The position numbers and the translations under genes are program-made. A model generated the notes under the pieces. The model worked only from the letters and a program-made list of their open reading frames with translations, had not been told where the DNA came from and did not search any database. 64,000 bases of DNA from Otis tarda (lineage: Eukaryota; Chordata; Aves; Otidiformes; Otididae), in contig CM048553.1 of NCBI GenBank assembly GCA_026413225.1, positions 45,796,001 through 45,860,000 of the forward strand. The letters run 5' to 3'. This document shows, one piece after another, positions 1 through 12,912 of this stretch. The stretch's first letter is position 1, and each line of letters starts with the position of its first letter.

Positions 1-1544
1 TGCTTTGATCCATTGCCACATCTGAGCCAATATCCTGATACTCCAGAATTTGGCTATGAATAGCTTCTAATTCAAGCTGGCTGTCCTCAGCAACAAAGAA
101 AAATGTAAATGCACAATGACAGTTGTGGAGTGCAGTACTTTAAACAGTGATGGTGGAGGAAAATATTGCTTTAGAAAATTCACAAATAAATAAAACCCCT
201 TGAGCTGAAGAAACTGGAAAGCCTTTTTTTTTTTGCAGCTGCCTCCTTATATTTCGAGTAATTCTCCTTGCCTTTATGTGAAAATGGTTCTTTCCAGAAT
301 ACTTTCAGACTTCATACTTCAATTAAAATCATATTTGATCATCTGATGGTTTGCTCTGTCTGACAAAATTACAATGCAGTTTTCATCAGCTGTAACTCAC
401 CTCATCTGATGTGCCTCTACTGATAGAGCTCAAACGAGATCTTTGATTCAGGTCCCTATTTGCCGTGGAGACTGAAGGAGAAATCTTAACGCGCTTCCAT
501 TTTTATCAAGGGCATTTTGCAAAGGGAAGAGAAAAAGTAAAACTGAATAAGGATGCTAAAGATTATTAAAAACGTGTCATTAAGTCCAAAATTATTCACA
601 TGAAGAATTCCTTCCCAGTGGCAGAAACTGTGAAGAGGGTGCAGTGCTTGGAGAGCAGCAGCGTAGGTCCCAAGGAAACTTGTCCTTGTTTCCCAGCTAT
701 CTGGCTTGATTATTTGGGCAACTTACAAGTCACTTTGTCTCTTGTTGATCCAGTTCTTCCCTTTCTACTCTCTACCTCTTTATCATTTTGTCAGGATAAA
801 ACACACTACAAATTGCAAGAAGCTCAAACAATAAGTAGAAAGACCTTAATAACCACAGAGGGTCAATACATTTTATACTAGATCCCTGTGATAAGAAGAG
901 CTTTAGAAAAACAGAACTCTTATAGAAATAATGATATCCAAATTATGCAAATACCAGTCAGAAAACAAATTGCCACTAATGCTAGCTTGCTAAGCAGACC
1001 CATGAAGCACAGAACATGTGATAAACATTTCTGCAAAAATCCCCAGTAAGTTCACACAGAGCAGGATATATCTTAAAAAATGATCACAGGAATGCTTTAT
1101 CATGTAGAAATTGTAGTGGCTAGAGAGGCCACTTCTGAATTCACCTGGGGATTTATAGATATGACTATACTGGAATATAATAGGGGAATATTTTGTCAAT
1201 CAGAAGCTGGCATAAAATAAATATGTTTACTGTTAATGCTGCTGTCACAATTAATCACAAAATCCCAGGAATCAGATGCTACAGCACCTACTGGTTTTCG
1301 TTAACGTCATGGTGTGGTGTGTATTAGGGCTTTCTCGCGTAGGAAATTAATTCTTATTAAAATGTCTTGCGGGCATCAAAACTGAAGTAATGAGACAAGA
1401 ATGAGCTGGGAGTCCAAAGGCAAATGGAGTGGGTGGGGGTTTATACAAAACAGCTCCGTAGTAATCAGCTACTGTAAACTCATGAGAAAGGAGAAGTATG
1501 CCAGATGGAAACAGCTTTGCCCGTTGCCTGAATAGAGCCTTTCA

Positions 1545-1670
1545 CCCCATTTTAGAGAGGTAGGGTGAAACATTGTCAAGGCTGATCAGTCCCACAGACA
1601 GATAGTAAAGAATTTGAACTGTGTCTCTCTATTACTGTTTGCTAACGGAGCTGACTGCCAACTCAGACCA
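1545..1670 (+). repeat. Possible MIR SINE fragment
   Basis: The order CCCCATTTTAGAGAGG, then GAAACATTGTCAAGG, then CCCACAGACAGATAGTAAAG and GAATTTGAACTGTGTCTC follows the MIR core-to-tail layout (CCCCATTTTACAGA…GGTCACACAGCTAGTAAG…TTCGAACCCAG). Divergence is high, as expected for MIR in a bird, so this could also be another V-SINE-derived element. Confidence 0.45.
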
Positions 1671-3679
1671 CTGGTAGAAGTTTAATTATCAGCCCTGTTG
1701 TTTTCATGATAAACTGCTGTTCCTTGGGGTTTTATCGTTTCAGTTCTTAAGGCCTTTCTGTGTGTGGTTTGGTCATGGAGGCAGCAGAACTGGATTGATT
1801 TAGAAACAGATTTAGTCAGACTGATGCTGAAATTGTGGCTAAACTAGCCTGGCTCTTCACCTCTTTCTGTAACACACATGCCAAAAATCCTGCCATTGTT
1901 TTTACCAGAGTCCAACATAACTGGAAGCACGTCAATAGTCTTTGTAGAAAAAAGCTCGCTAAGATGCCTTCCTAAGAGGCGTATGATTAATCCGGAATCT
2001 CTTAATGAGGCTACAGCCTGGCACAGGTCCAATGGGCAGGTCAATTGGTCAACATTTGCAAGAAATCCTGAATTATATTCAAAATTTTGGTTCTCACGGA
2101 GCTCATAAGATCTTTTCGCTATCCTCCTCTTCCAGACCTGGGATATGCCAATCTCCCAGTTCTACTGATTAATAAATGTCTGAAAGCATAGTTACTATTG
2201 GGAGGCCTGCATGTGTTACACATACCAGAAAATGGATATGTCTGAAAAGTGAGAACCTGAAAGGAGAGAAAGCAGATTTCTACAGAGAGTATTGCCTTAT
2301 GCTGATTTTCAAAGAAACATGGAGATATATTTTTTTTTTCACAAATCATAGAGGATCTAGAAAGGGTAATTAGTTCCTCTTCTTCTCCACTGCTTTTAAA
2401 GTCCTTCCAGAGTACTTGTCATGAAAGTGTTTGTTACCTACCTGATCAGGTCTTTAGAGGGCTACAATATGGTATTTTCAAAGGTGATGTGATATGGTTG
2501 CAAATCCAGCATGTTGTATGGCTATCTGTGTAAGCAGACATTATATAATGCTTCCAGAAAACGCTTCCACAGTGGCAAGAAAGAAGTTGGAATTGTTGAA
2601 CCAAGTTTTAGGCCAAATTGTTCAGGTTCAACCCTTCAGGATCTGTCTCTGCTGTAGGTTTAACTCACGTGACCAAGCCAGAGCACGTGCAGCCGCAATG
2701 CTGGGCTGCATTCACGTGGCATCACCCATCTCCATCCTAGTCCTCCTTCCTGCAAGAGAGGAGGATGGGTGAACGGAGGTGGAAGAACTGTACAAGCACT
2801 TTGGTTGTCGTTTGTGTTTGGTTTCAGAGCTGCTGTGAGTATATCCCACAGCCCTCAGCATTGTACTAACTCAAGCTTCTCTGTCATTTGTTTCCCAGTG
2901 AACCACGGGCCGTAACTAGGACTAGAGCTATCAAAATTATTTTCCTGCAAAATCAGGAAACACTCAGATGAGCTGGTCCATGTTTATGGACGCACCAGAG
3001 ATTTGGGCGTAGCATCCAGCTAGGACCACGAGTGAATCCTCAGGGATGGCTGGCTTTTGAGCCACATGTACACAGATAAATGGGAATCATCTGGACTTGC
3101 CTGTCCTCATCTGTCTCCTTGTCACAGCTTACTGATACGTTACTGCACAGATACGTCCCCTACACCCCAGGCAATGCCCCTATCTCAGGAGACATCTATA
3201 AACCATTTGCAGATCCTAAGCAAATCCAATTTAGTGTATATGGATATGCGTTATCCAAGCTGTCCAGGATGAATTTTAACTGGTGCAGAAGCGCTCTGTA
3301 ATCATTGTTTTGTCTGGTATTTATGAAGATACTGCCCTCTGCATAGCCTGGATGTTCCTCCATTTGTATGGTAATGAATCAGCATTCAGGGGGCCTTTTC
3401 TGTGCTGCTTCTTACCCGGGCCCTGTTCCCTCTGATATCAGAGCACGGCCCCCAGCAGCCCAGCCGCTGGTGAAGGTAGGGGAAGATGAGGACAAAGAGC
3501 CCCGCCATACCTATTGATGGAGAAATCTGCATCTGAAAGTGCCTGCTGGGAATGGGCAAGGTGCCAGACAGCAGGGAGAAGGGTGATGCTCTAGAATATA
3601 AAGGAAGGCATACTATTATAGCTTTCTGTCTTTAAGTCACTGGTTATTTGTATTTAAAAAAAAAAATAAGAAAGCAAAT

Positions 3680-3699
3680 GGCGGGGGGCGGGGAGGGGG
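3680..3699 (+). repeat. G-rich tract, candidate G-quadruplex
   Basis: GG-C-GGGGGG-C-GGGG-A-GGGGG, directly after an A-rich stretch. Confidence 0.5.
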
Positions 3700-4504
3700 A
3701 CACACAGTTTGATTTGGCAGCAGCATGGTTTATAGTCATATCCCACCAAATGCAGGACCTCTTCTCTCCCACAGCCCTGCCTGCTGCTGCGACTCTTCTA
3801 ACCCTGCATCCCTTCTCCTGTTCCACCTTTCCATCTTTAGTCCACAACAGAGCCTCTACCAACAGCTGGATCTGCAATTACCCCAGTCAAGGCCATGATA
3901 TCTGAGCATGTAGGTGACTTTAAGCACTTATTTTCAAGGATCACTGCCTTTTTGGAAATGTAGACTGTGCAGTTGAACGCATGATGCCTACACCTCAGGT
4001 CACAGCAACCACCGTTGCTCAGCAGCCATTGCTATTCCAGTTCAATGGGTTTTGTTTTACTGTTCCCGAGCAGACATGCTGCCAAGCTGCTTCTGCAGTT
4101 CTCCTTCCACCCATTCTTACTCCTCTCTCATGGGGAAGGTGCCTAGGTCTTTCCCGCTGCAGTCCCTCTGCACATCCCGCTGCCTCCAAAAAAAAGAAAG
4201 CTCCCTCCAAGACATCCTGGCAGCCTTCAGGTCCCAGTGTTTAGTGATGCCTCCTGCTGAACATAGACTTGCAGCTCCCCCCCAAAGAGAAAGAGAGAAG
4301 CGTCTCAGCAGCAGGCTACAGCAGCAGAAAGCTCTTCAGTACTCAGTCATGGGCGACAAACTGCAGCAGGAGCCTGATGCGTAGAAACGGCATGCCCAGC
4401 CAGCATCAGTGGGTACTGTAAAGCTGATGAAGACACCTGCGATCTCCATCTTCTACTCCTTTTTCAGTAGGTAGGCTGGTTAATAGACAACAGCCCTTCT
4501 TCTG

Positions 4505-4551
4505 GGGAAAAAAAAGAAAAAAAGAAAAAGAAAAAAAAGTGAGGGGGATTA
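4505..4551 (+). repeat. Purine-rich A-tract (low complexity)
   Basis: GGGGAAAAAAAAG followed by several A5-A8 runs separated by single G. Possibly the remnant of a poly(A) tail, but no adjoining element was recognised. Confidence 0.6.
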
Positions 4552-6479
4552 TATGTAGGCCCAGAGTGAAAGAGTTCAGCTGGGAAATACAGTCTGCCCC
4601 CAGCAACCCATAAGTTATGCTTAGCTCTAAACCAGATTTTCAGCCTAGAAGGAGGAAAGCTTCGGGCCCCATAGTGCAAGTTTGGTAACAGTGTGTGAAT
4701 CATACTCCAGTGGACCTCGGCTGAGAATTTGCTCTCTAAATTTCAGCTTCCCCAGTGCCAGAAGCATCCCAGTTGGGGCTCATCCAGGATGAATCTGCAA
4801 TGACTAAGAAAGAGAAGGAGCAATGATTGACATGATAATACAGCATCTCCCATGCAAAAACCTCCTCACCCCCTCCGGCATTTTCATAACCAAATGCACA
4901 CCTTGTTTTGCACTATAAAGAGCATGGGAATGAGATGTGATAATGAGACGTAACGAGATGCATGTATAAGACAAGCTGTGGACAGGCAGTGAGCATAAAA
5001 AGAGAAGTGTACATATGCACATAGGGAAGAAGTGGCAGATGATAGACACTTTCTTATAATCTAGCAACAATAATCATGACAATGGTTAAGTTCTGGTTTT
5101 ATTTTCCATCCCCCTTGCATATCTTTGTGTATCTTAAGAAAATAAGAAAATAACCAGGCTTTCTATTCAAATTCTTATAACTAGACTCTAGTCAGCATTA
5201 TCAAAAAAGTCCACTAATATCCATTAAAATCATTAGGCAAGTTTAATCCAGCTGTCTTCCTGCCCCTTGTGTTCCACTTTGTTTTTCTTTATTAGCAAAG
5301 AGAAAGCCTACAAGCATGCATTTTACAGAGAATATTGGAAAGTACCAGTTTGGAATTCACTTTCCACAATCCATGGCACACCCAGTGCTAAAAGCTGATT
5401 TCACCTTATCAGGAATCAGAAGCAGCACCAGACCCGCCTCTGTTTCGAACGCTTGCAAAATTGGTGTCGACAAGCTTCAGATCAGAAAGGACTTGGAGAG
5501 ATTGTCTGGCAAATATTTTCAAATGTTAAATAGTAGAGGGGAAATAAAACTGTCTGGACAGTGCACCGGCAGAAAAAGAGGCAGTATTTGCTCACTAAAC
5601 TCTCTTCTAATTATTGACATATTGCAACTAATCAGCATTAGAGGCAAAAAGAAGCTGTAATCCATCCATGCCCTCCTCTTTTTGGACAGTTTCCAGTACT
5701 AATTCCAGCAGAGGAGCTTTCCGGACCACGATCCTCTGGCTTTTCCAATCGTTGCTTAGAGGAACTCCAAGGCTGCACAAAAAGTTACAGGTTTTCTGAC
5801 TTTTTTGCAGTAGCACTTTAGTTCTTTTGCCTTTTCGCAGGGTTGCAGATCCACAGCGACAGCCCTTCAGCTGAAAGCCCATTGTAAGCTTCACCAACAG
5901 TAGCAGATGCAGAAACAGATTTCCCTTGGGAGAGAACGTCGAGTCAGTCTGACAGCTGTAGTGGCAAGTACTAGCAATGTTCATTGCCCTTGTAAATCTT
6001 GGGGATAAACGTACCTAAAATGTCAATGAGTGAGGGTGGAAACTGAGTAACTCATGCTCTTGTTGCATAAAAATGGCAATGAATGATTATTTATATCGGG
6101 CAGGATGTAATTGCCTACACTGGGGCACGGAGCTCGTGGGCAGGCAGTGCTGGGGTGGGTGTAAATGCTTCTACATAAACATGTCGTGATGATCGGTGTT
6201 CATTGATTCTTTTACTCCCTTACATTTGTTACTGTCCAGGTGGATGCTTCCTCTTACTGAAGCAGAAATTGTTTATGCGTAGCGCCGTGGCAAGAGCTGT
6301 GCAAACATTAATGTGTGGGTATGATTCATTCCTGCTGATGGAAGCAAACCCTCGGCATAAGAGAAGCAAATTATTCTGTCTCTCTCTACCGTGGCATGGA
6401 GGTTTCTGTAACAGGCTTGGGGGATTTCTAGTGTGGTTTTGCTCCCTGTTCGAAAGAAACATTTACTTTGCTCCCCATG

Positions 6480-6560
6480 TGTCATGGTTTTGTTAGTGAG
6501 GGGGGGCCTAAGGTGGTAGCCTTGCAGGAGAAGTTGTGCAGGCTCCACGCTCTCTTCTGA
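6480..6560 (+). mobile_element. Truncated 5' end of an LTR of family A
   Basis: The stretch beginning TGTCATGGTTTTGTTAG and running through GTGAGGGGGGG, CCTAAGGTGGTAGC and AGGAGAAGTTG matches the 5' end of the minus-strand LTR at 11588-12718, here in plus orientation. Similarity fades after about 80 bp, so the copy is truncated or strongly diverged; the right limit is approximate. No matching target duplication can be assigned. Confidence 0.7.
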
Positions 6561-7911
6561 ACTGGGAAATGTGCCTGCCTTATGACACTAAAGCCGCACT
6601 CTAGGCAAATTTTTCCTTTCAGCCATCCTTCCAGATACCATCTTTTTGCCCTTTTTGCCTAGGGGGCAAGGAATTTACTGGTGGGACCATCAACAACAGG
6701 GGGAATTTTACTGGCAAAACCATCAGCCTGCTTGTCGTTGTTACTTTTTACTCATGCCTGGATCATCTTGCAGTGGTTTCTATGACAACAGAAAAATTAT
6801 TTCTTAACATAAATCAAGTTTGTCAGACTTATGCTTGTGCATAGCACTTGCTGAAGGCTAAATAAGCAATTCCAAGAGCAAAAGCAGACAAACTGATCTG
6901 CTGTATGAAAATGAAGCTGCCAAGGATCTGAAATAGAAAAGATCCCTTGTTTTCCTAGGGAAATTTGCTTTAAGTATTGAATTGTGGTGGTTCTTTCATA
7001 TTTTGTGAAAGAAAAGCATGAGAATAGTGAATATAATGAATTAATACGCTTATCTTTTAAATGCAGAGACTTTGGGACACATCAACTGTGTTTCTAAGAA
7101 AAGAAGTGTGAGTATTCAGCACATAAACAACACAGGAAGAGGAAGAAAGGAGAAGATTCATAGAAGCTCCTCTTTAGAAAATGTGGAGGGATTTCTGAAC
7201 ATCGCATTCTGTGCCTGTTTCATACATGGGTAATGATAATAGTTCTTGGTAACCTGATCCTCAGAGTGCAAAATCTTAAGACTACCTTTTGCTTGCTCAT
7301 TTTATCTCATCTTGTCCTCTGGCATCTTCTTATTAGACCCTAAAAATATAGTTATCACTGGCAGATTGGAAGGACTGTTTTGCAGACAGTTCATCCCTAT
7401 TGCAAGTATTCCTGCCGCATAGCAATGAGCTATTTTAAAAAGTATAAATTTCTTTATACTTTTTATATTTCTGAGTGATGAATTGTAGCGTCCCGTATCA
7501 GTTTAATCTAGAAGGATCATAATTTTTAGTTATGACAAAATCCTTTCAGGAGTTTAGTGCAATTTGTGGCATTGATATAGCTATTGGTTTTACGCAGTGG
7601 GTTACTCTTGTTAATCTGAAATAGGTGGTTAGTGGACTGGTTTAGTTAAGCTGTCCCTGACCGAGGGGGTGTCCTGTTCATCCTGTGGAGAAGAACAAAC
7701 TCCATGCCTGGGTGTGGAGAATGGGCTATGGTATGGATACAGGCAAGCATATTGCCTTCTGTCCACAGCACAACTCCTGCTTATCTCAAAGGGAGCTTCA
7801 TAGAATGAGCAAAGGCAAAGCCTCATCTTTTGCTGCAGAAGGTAATGCACTGCTTATTATTTTTTCACTCTGTTAGTGCTTGATTCAGCACAACTCAGTA
7901 GGAGTGATTTA

Positions 7912-8010
7912 TCTTTCCTTCCTTCCTTCCCATCTTCCTTTCTCTGTTTCTGCTCTACTTCCTTCTTGGCATCTCTCAGTTCTTCATCCTCCTCCTTCCA
8001 GCAATTCCAA
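7912..8010 (+). repeat. Polypyrimidine tract with (CTTC)n
   Basis: TTTCCTTCCTTCCTTCCC followed by about 80 bases that are almost all C and T. A simple-repeat region. Confidence 0.7.
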
Positions 8011-8619
8011 GCCCAGCCTCAACTGCATCTTGGCTTCATTTCCATTCCTCTCCATCTGCTAAAATGTATTCATGTATTATGTATCAAATGTTGACATTTA
8101 TAATGGTGTCAATAAAGTTTTGAGTCAAAGCCTGAATGGAAACAAGCAGTTTGGGCAGCGTTTACCTCTCTCATCAGTCTTGTTTCAGACTATTTTCAGA
8201 CTCAAGAAAGGAAGCACTGCACAGCTGGGTCCGACTTGGAAGATTTCCTGAGCAACCATGATGGACAGGAGCATTTTTTGTTCTTTAATGGAAGTTTAAA
8301 TGCCAAAGACTATGGTGGTTCCATGTGGCTAACCGATGAAGCAAGTGGACCCAGTGTTTCAAGAATCCTCTAACAGAATAAAAATACACGACTGAGGTAA
8401 AGTGAATGTGTAGGTCTTTTGAAACATCCACATACACACACATGCATGATTGGGAGTGGGGTTGTGTGCTTAAAGCTGCAATTCCAGAGCAGCTTGGTAT
8501 GATCTAAGGTGGGGTTGCCCTCCACCTTTCCTTAGATGCACTCTCCATTCTTCTTTTCACTGATGTTTATCTGATCATACAGTGAGCCTATTAAGGGAGA
8601 GAAACTAGCAACTCATTTT

Positions 8620-8640
8620 GGGGAGGGGGGAAGGGAGGGG
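8620..8640 (+). repeat. G-rich tract, candidate G-quadruplex
   Basis: GGGG-A-GGGGGG-AA-GGG-A-GGGG satisfies the four-run quadruplex pattern with one- and two-base loops. Confidence 0.6.
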
Positions 8641-11582
8641 AAGCAGCATTTTCTTCCAATTTAGCTCTTCAAACCAACTCACTGCAGGATTAGGTATGTT
8701 TTTGCCAGTGTGAGGGAGAGCCAGAAAATCCAGCCAGCAGTGTCGTGGGGCAGAGGGGCAGGTAATAAAGAGGTAACAGCAACCAAGGTCAGCTTAGGCT
8801 CTGACAGAACTGCAGCTTCAGTGGGGATTTTGAACATCTCAAACATGACTTTGCTCTATCCATAAAAGTACCAGAGGTCTGTCAAACTTGCTTCAGAAGT
8901 ATTGTGGCATTAGGGATGCTTAAATTTACAGCCCTGTTTTCCATTTCTTGTCTTCAGTGTGTTGATTGCTACTCTTCCTCCAAGCTGTTTGCTATGCATC
9001 ATACTTTCCTTTTAGTAGAGGTCTCAGACATATTTTGTCAGCTCTGGGCATCTGGATAAGACAAATTTCTCCTGCTGTACAGATTGATTTGATTTACGTT
9101 TATGGGGTGCCCATAGCTGGCTATTTGGATCTGAACTGCATATACACTAGAATAATTTGATTGGCAGTTCCATAGGTCTTACAATTACAAGACACTATAT
9201 TCAGATGGAGGTAAAATATGAAATAGGATCAGGCACGGGAGCAGTCAATCCTTATTTTTCCCAAAAGGAGATTTTTTTTAAATTTCATCCAATACAAGAT
9301 TCAGCACTTGGAAGGAAGGGAACAGAAAATAACAGAAATTCTTAGGCTTTATTTCCTCTTGGTAAAAAAAAAAAAGATTGAAATGAGCTGAAATTCTGCT
9401 CCTTAATTAACCTGATGAAGTCTGTAAGAACTGGACCAGGTAGACTAACCAGTACATGGCTGAGTCTAGAAGGAAACGGAGGTGAAAAGAGGTTAGAGAT
9501 GAGAAGAGAAAAAACAATGGTTTTCTGGAGGCTTCAGGTAGTCAAAGCCCTGCACAAATGCCCAGCTAGGGGAACTGTGTCCTCTTTACTCTTTGATCTT
9601 GGTCTGCAAATCATTCATGGTATTTAGTGATTCGCTACGCCAGCTTGCCAGTCAGTTTTTAGGGAGTTGTAGAAATCAGTCATGGCTTCTCTTTTTGCAT
9701 CCCACCCTTGTTTTGACTTCATTCAGTTAATCTCCCAGCAGTGTATTTACGAGTGGGAATGAAGCACCAGTGACATGGAGAAGAGCTGTCTCGCTGTTAT
9801 GGCCCCTCTGCCACCCCTGCCTTTGCATTTAAATGTTTTCTCTTGTGTTTGGCTCTTGCTGCTCCTGATCTTCTGCAAAATGTCTCATTTTCTCTAATCA
9901 TTTTACAAACACAGACTGAATCAAAGGACACCCCCCAGGAGAGAAACAACTTGTCTTAAGATCAAAAGTTCTGCTTTGTTTGCTGTCAGAGGTCACCTAC
10001 CCTGCACATTACATTCACAGTTTATTTTTGAGTTGCTGTTTATTCACTCTAAGTGATTCAACCCATACATATTATCCTAAAAAAAGCCCTGGTCTCAAAA
10101 CACATTGAGGACCACCCAAGAACTTCCATGGGAACTGAAGGTTCAAAGTAACTCCCTGTGCTGTGCATTAACTCTTCCGGTCAGAGCAACACTGAAAAGC
10201 TTCACCCTGATGCACCTGGTTTCCACCTTTTCTTCTTGCTAACTCTTAGCTGATAGGTACCAACCAGAGCAATGCATTTCTTCGTGTATGTCTCAAAAAG
10301 AGAAGAGCTCAGCAGCACTTTCTGATAGGTGGAATTTGCTAATATATTTTCTGTCCACTCAGTGGTACCTATAGGAAAAGTAAACCTGTTACTGCAGTTG
10401 TCGGTGATGTGGGAGCCGTTAAGAATTACCTATTCATTCACTGCTCCATCCCATGACACTCTGGGCCTGGAGAGGGAGCTGTGGTTGTTGCCCTTCTCTT
10501 CCCAGGGGTCAAGAGGTAGCCAAAAAGCAGGTAAGAACACACAGGGAGCAACAAGCAACTGAAATTACCAATGAACGACCTCTTTCTGAAGAGCTGCTAC
10601 ACCTGAGGTGGACCTGGTGCTCTACACTTAACAGTTTGAGATGGAGTTTATATGTAGTTAGAAAAGCTTTTTCTATTTCCTTAGTCCACAGAGCCCCATT
10701 GAGAAGGAAGGAGCTAGTTATTGCCCTTCAAAATGGAAAAAGTTAAATCTGATGCAACTTTTCATGAGAATCTGGTGCCCTCAATCACTGCAAAGGGTCT
10801 ATTAGTTCTTAGGTACTGGCTAACATCAATGAGGTGATTTGTGGAGCAGGTTACCATTCACTCCGAGGGAGGAAGGCTATAACCTAGCATATTTATCAGC
10901 CTGAAAGTCCAAAACCACTGACTCTTGAGAGGGGTGGACAACCCTTACCGTCCCTGAAGTCAGAAAGAACTGACGGTGGAGAGCAAGCCCAGGAGATTTC
11001 CTGGAGTTCTGCATCTAGATCTTCAGGAACAACCTCCTGTAGCTATCCAGTCAAAGGAAATTAAATTTGGGAATCTTTGCAGGAGAATTCCTAATCCCAT
11101 CCCTCAGTAGATGAGCACAGGCCTTTGTGGGAGACTGTGCTTTGTATCAGTTTTCAGTTTAAACGTCTCATTCTGGTACATGTGACATCCATGACTTTTC
11201 ATGGGCTACAGTCTGACCCTGCAGTGCCATCACAAGACGGTATGTGTCTGTCTTAAAATGGAGGCAAAGCTGCTTCTCTCAGGAGGTAGATTCAGAAACG
11301 TAGCCAACCTACATGTGACTCACAGGAAGGAGTGTATTATTTAGTTTCTCTTTATTATTTATAGTCACCAGCATCCATTAAAGCTATGAAGCTGCACAAA
11401 TGTTTGCAAAACTGGAGCTGTATTCTTTTAACCCATACTGCACCTGGAAACACAACGCAACGTTGCATAATAGACACCTGAGGGTGTTGTCAGGGGGAAA
11501 AGGGTGACGTTGTGAAGTGATTTCAGAAGGAATCAGAAGAAGTGTTCAGTCATAAAGCTAATATTTGGCAAGGAAAAAATGA

Positions 11583-11587
11583 CATGT
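11583..11587. repeat. Target-site duplication CATGT (left)
   Basis: Five bases CATGT immediately left of the LTR, identical to 12719-12723. Confidence 0.85.
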
Positions 11588-12718
11588 TGTCGTAGTTCAG
11601 CCCCGATCGGGACCAGACTACGCAGTCTCTCTCTCGCTCCCCCCACCCTCTGAAAGAATAGGAGGAGATGATATATGAAAAATGGCTCAAGGTTTGAGAT
11701 AAGGTCGGGGAGAAATCCTTAAAGTTACTATCATGGGCAAAACAGACTCAACTTGGGGAAAACTATTCATTTATTTCTAAAATTAGCAGGAGAATGAGAC
11801 AGGGAACAAGATAACCTCCCCCCACCCCTCCCTCTTCCCGGGCTTAACATTATCTATACTACCTCCCCTCCCGAGCGGCATGGGGCGGGGGAAAGGGAAT
11901 GGGGGTCGCGGTCATTTCATCACGCGTTGTTTTATGCCGCTGTGTCATCTTCGGGGGAAGAACTCCTCGCATTCCTCCTCTGCTCCATCGTGGGGTCCCT
12001 CCCACGGGCCACAGTCCTTCGTGAAACTGCTCCGGCGTGGGTCATCTCTTCCACGGGGTGCAGTCCCTCTAGAACAGCTGTCCCAGCGGGCCCTCCACGG
12101 GCCACAGCCTCCTTCAGGCCTCCATCTGCTCCAGCATGGGGTCCTCCACAGGCTGCAGGTGGATCTCTGCCCCTCCGTGGACCTCCATGGGCTGCAGGGG
12201 GACAACCCGCTCCACCATGGTCTTCACCACAGGCTGCAGGGGAATCTTGGCCAGGAGCCGCGTTACTCCTCCCCCTCCTTCTTCACTGACCTTGGCGTCT
12301 GCAGCCATTCCTTGCAACAGGCTGGCAGACGCCTCTCAGGATCCTTTTTACATCTTGTTCACTTCTCATCTCCTCTCCACTTCTTGCAGCCGGGCTGGGC
12401 CAAGTTGGGCCCAGTCGGCTGCCCGGCGGGAGGCCAGAGGGTGAGGCCTGCAAGGCCCATGAGGCTCGCGCCTCCCCCTCTCTGCCCCTGCTCAGCTGCT
12501 TCACATCTCTCCTTCTTTTTTTTCTGTTTTCCCCTACTTAAATACGTTATCGCAGAGGCATTATCACGGGACATTCTGCTACCAATCGGCTCGGCCTTGG
12601 CCAGCAGCGGGTCCGCCCTAGGCCTGGCCGAGTCCACTAAACAAAGGGGAGCAACTTCTAGCAGTTTCCTACAGAAGCTACCACCTTAGGTCCCCCCCTC
12701 ACTAACAAAACCAGAACA
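11588..12718 (-). mobile_element. Solo LTR of an avian endogenous retrovirus (family A), 1131 bp
   Basis: A complete LTR read on the minus strand. It begins TGTTCTGGTTTTGTTAGTG (at 12718) and ends in CA at 11588, so on plus it reads TGTCGTAG...CCAGAACA. A perfect 5-bp target-site duplication, CATGT, flanks it (11583-11587 and 12719-12723). On the minus strand a TATA-like TATTTAAG lies at 12537-12544. The middle, about 11990-12260, is a GC-rich block of imperfect repeats around CCACGGGCCACAG and CACAGGCTGCAG. No internal retroviral genes are present, so this is a solo LTR left by LTR-LTR recombination. A five-base duplication fits an ERVL-like (class III) or some class I elements. Long open frames inside it (up to 269 codons) are by-products of its GC-rich repeats. 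Confidence 0.85.
11990..12260 (-). repeat. GC-rich imperfect minisatellite inside LTR family A
   Basis: Successive copies of variants of CCACGGG(C/G)(C/T)(A/G)CAG and CTCCACAGGCTGCAG, spaced 30-60 bp apart, fill this segment. The repeats lie upstream of the LTR's 3' end in its own orientation and probably belong to the family consensus rather than to this copy. Confidence 0.6.
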
Positions 12719-12723
12719 CATGT
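12719..12723. repeat. Target-site duplication CATGT (right)
   Basis: Five bases CATGT immediately right of the LTR, identical to 11583-11587. Confidence 0.85.
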
Positions 12724-12859
12724 CTATAGACAACACCAAAGTTGTTTTCAGAGGATAGTGAATGGAGAAGGACGTAAGAAGGCTGTGCCAGATGGCAGAA
12801 TTGACAAATGAGAAAATAAACCCTATTTTACCTGGCAATGCATAGTCTAGTGGGCTGTA

Positions 12860-12912
12860 TTCTCAGCTGGTGTAGGCTGGAATAACTCCATTAACATCAA
12901 TGAAGCCAGCAA
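12860..12912. repeat. Degenerate ancient amniote repeat (CAGCTGGTGTA… type)
   Basis: CTCAGCTGGTGTAGGCTGG followed by AACTCCATTAACATCAATG resembles the common bird/reptile dispersed element with a CAGCTGGTGTAAATC … AACTCCATTGACATCAATG core. The family name is uncertain. Confidence 0.4.

Larger units (their letters stand above)
1..6479. other. Intergenic DNA, no gene seen
   Basis: No exon, RNA gene or young mobile element was recognised apart from the possible MIR piece at 1545-1670 and the low-complexity tracts at 3680 and 4505. The short open frames have no domain-like composition and overlap on both strands. Confidence 0.6.
6561..11582. other. Intergenic DNA, no gene seen
   Basis: Sequence without recognisable exons. 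Contains the pyrimidine tract at 7912 and the G-rich tract at 8620. Nothing else can be supported. Confidence 0.6.

Noticed and set aside
11880-12689. 269-codon plus-strand open frame with 100-codon frames overlapping on both strands
   Set aside because: It lies entirely inside the solo LTR and runs antisense to it. The composition follows the GC-rich imperfect repeats, with no domain or splice support.
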